In this document: piece by piece, positions 63,124-64,000 of the stretch
Position numbering within the stretch: the stretch's first letter is position 1
How the letters are laid out: every line of letters begins with the position of its first letter
DNA from: Hyphomonas sediminis
GTDB lineage: Bacteria; Pseudomonadota; Alphaproteobacteria; Caulobacterales; Hyphomonadaceae
Assembly: GCF_019679475.1 (NCBI RefSeq)
Contig: NZ_JAIEZP010000001.1
Location: 2,604,001-2,668,000, forward strand
Reading direction: 5' to 3'
DNA length: 64,000 nucleotides
Translations under genes and position numbers: made by a program
Notes under the pieces: generated by a model
What the model saw: the letters and a program-made list of their open reading frames with translations, nothing else
The model's database searches: none
Told to the model about the DNA's origin: nothing

Positions 63124-63963
63124 TCAGGCAGCTGGCGACAGGGCCATCTCGTCCTCATCGAAGAATTCGCGGATGATATCCGCCGTCTCTTCCGAGCGCG
63201 TCACCAGGAACAGGTGACCGCCACCTTCAATGACGCGCAGGCGGGAATCGGGCAGCGCGAAGTTCAGGATGTGGCCATTGGCGAGAGGCACGATGGAGTC
63301 CTCGTCTCCCATGATGACCAGCGCCGGCATCTTCAGGAAACGGATGAACGGCAGGCTGGACCAGCCGGCAAAGGCCAGAAGCTGGTAGAGATAGCCCTTG
63401 GGGTCCGGCGGCAGCAGGTTGCTGATATGGCTGTCGGCCGACGGGTCCGCCAGGTCGCCATAGAGGGCCGCAAAATTCTCGCGCATGAATTCGGGATCGG
63501 TGTAGCGGCGCGTGTCGACCATCTTGGTGAGCGAGGCCGGGCGGCCGGGCACCATGGTGACGCCGGCGGTGGTGGCACATAGGATGAGGCGCTTGACGCG
63601 GCTGCGATACTGGAAGGCGAACTGCTGGGCCAGCGCGCCGCCCCAGGAGACGCCCATCACATCCATTTCATCGATGCCGAACCGGTCCACCAATTTGCGG
63701 ATCCAGCGGGCGAGCATCCAGTGGCGATAGGGCCATTGGGTGACCGGACTGAGGCCGACGCCGGGCACATCCAGCGTGAGAATGGCGCGGTCCGGGAACA
63801 TGTTTCCGAGGCCGGAGGCAAGCTCCAGATTGGCGCCGATCCCGTTGAAGAAGACCAGCGGACGCCCGCCTTCCCGCCCCTCCAGCGGCCAGTAGGCCGC
63901 GCGCAGGAGGATGCCATCGACATCCTCCATCGTGATGACAGGTTCGCGTGTTCCAGACGACAT
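63124..63963 (-). CDS. Alpha/beta hydrolase, PHA depolymerase-like
   Basis: A 279-residue alpha/beta hydrolase. The nucleophile elbow GVSWGG and the neighbouring GGALAQQFAFQYRSRVKRLILCATTAGVTMVPGRP closely resemble intracellular medium-chain polyhydroxyalkanoate depolymerase (PhaZ). The acid Asp is probably in GDEDSIVPL and the His in IEGGGHLFLVTRSEE. The ATG at 63963 follows GAGGAA. It is convergent with the acyl-CoA synthetase, so it may recycle stored 3-hydroxyacids for re-activation. A PHA synthase might lie just beyond the window end. Confidence 0.82.
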   Translation of the reverse strand: MSSGTREPVITMEDVDGILLRAAYWPLEGREGGRPLVFFNGIGANLELASGLGNMFPDRAILTLDVPGVGLSPVTQWPYRHWMLARWIRKLVDRFGIDEMDVMGVSWGGALAQQFAFQYRSRVKRLILCATTAGVTMVPGRPASLTKMVDTRRYTDPEFMRENFAALYGDLADPSADSHISNLLPPDPKGYLYQLLAFAGWSSLPFIRFLKMPALVIMGDEDSIVPLANGHILNFALPDSRLRVIEGGGHLFLVTRSEETADIIREFFDEDEMALSPAA

Positions 63964-63986
63964 CAGCGGTTCCTCGCGTTTGGCGC

Positions 63987-64000
63987 TCAGTCGTTGAAGA
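63987..64000 (-). CDS. Possible end of an upstream minus-strand gene
   Basis: A stop codon (TGA, 63987-63989) could end a gene whose last visible residues are Phe-Asn-Asp, entering from beyond the window. Only four codons are visible, so this is speculative. Confidence 0.25.

Overview
This 64 kb window is a GC-rich chromosomal segment of an alphaproteobacterium, most likely a stalked or budding marine relative of Caulobacter (Hyphomonadaceae-like). That placement is an inference. It rests on the gene order dusB-ntrB-ntrC-ntrY-ntrX-trkA-trkH-hfq-hflX, a fused ispDF, a pyruvate dehydrogenase E1-beta that carries a lipoyl domain, a tRNA-His that lacks an encoded G-1, a PopA-like degenerate Rec-Rec-GGDEF protein and an ast operon with an M20 hydrolase. 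No insertion sequence, prophage, integrase, CRISPR array or rRNA was seen. The content is mainly core metabolism, repair and regulation.

Layout. 1-3.8 kb: the end of groEL with its terminator, an acyl-CoA synthetase, then on the minus strand a hotdog thioesterase, a DUF192 protein and a double cold-shock protein. 3.9-12 kb: tRNA-Glu, recJ (minus), purB, an M19 dipeptidase lipoprotein, an SDR, and a His-rich ZnuD-type TonB receptor behind a Zur-like operator. 12-20 kb, all minus: lpd, pdhC, pdhB, a MAPEG membrane protein, pdhA, an ftsB-like gene, eno and rpmF. 20-27 kb: a histidine phosphatase and an AMACR/CaiB protein (minus), the PopA-like gene (plus) and mfd (minus). 27-32.5 kb: sdhE, recG, a DUF502 membrane protein, and a phosphotransferase/DUF6285/unknown anchored protein operon.

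32.5-39 kb, minus: a tight operon read M20 hydrolase-astA-astD-methyltransferase-astB-maiA (arginine succinyltransferase pathway). 39-42 kb: an OmpA protein with a 31-proline linker, tRNA-His and nusG-secE. 42-45.3 kb: an SMP-30 lactonase, a diverged DgoK-like kinase, mazG (plus) and a small P-loop kinase. 45.4-57.1 kb, minus: hflX, hfq, trkH, trkA, ntrX, ntrY, ntrC, ntrB and dusB. 57.3-64 kb: ispDF, a crotonase, pncC/cinA, ratA, lipA, an acyl-CoA synthetase and a PHA-depolymerase-like hydrolase.

How it fits together: PdhABC-Lpd and LipA form a lipoate-dependent acetyl-CoA module. NtrBC/NtrYX with TrkAH and Hfq link nitrogen state, potassium uptake and post-transcriptional control. RecJ, Mfd and RecG are repair helicases or nucleases. 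Several acyl-CoA enzymes suggest growth on lipids. The points most worth a second look are the PopA-like protein with a retained I-site, NtrC and NtrX without GAFTGA, the MAPEG gene inside the pdh operon, the M20 hydrolase leading the ast operon, the Zur-like operator on the ZnuD-type receptor, and dispersed intergenic repeats whose arms carry compensating changes. No wholly new defence or mobile system is apparent.
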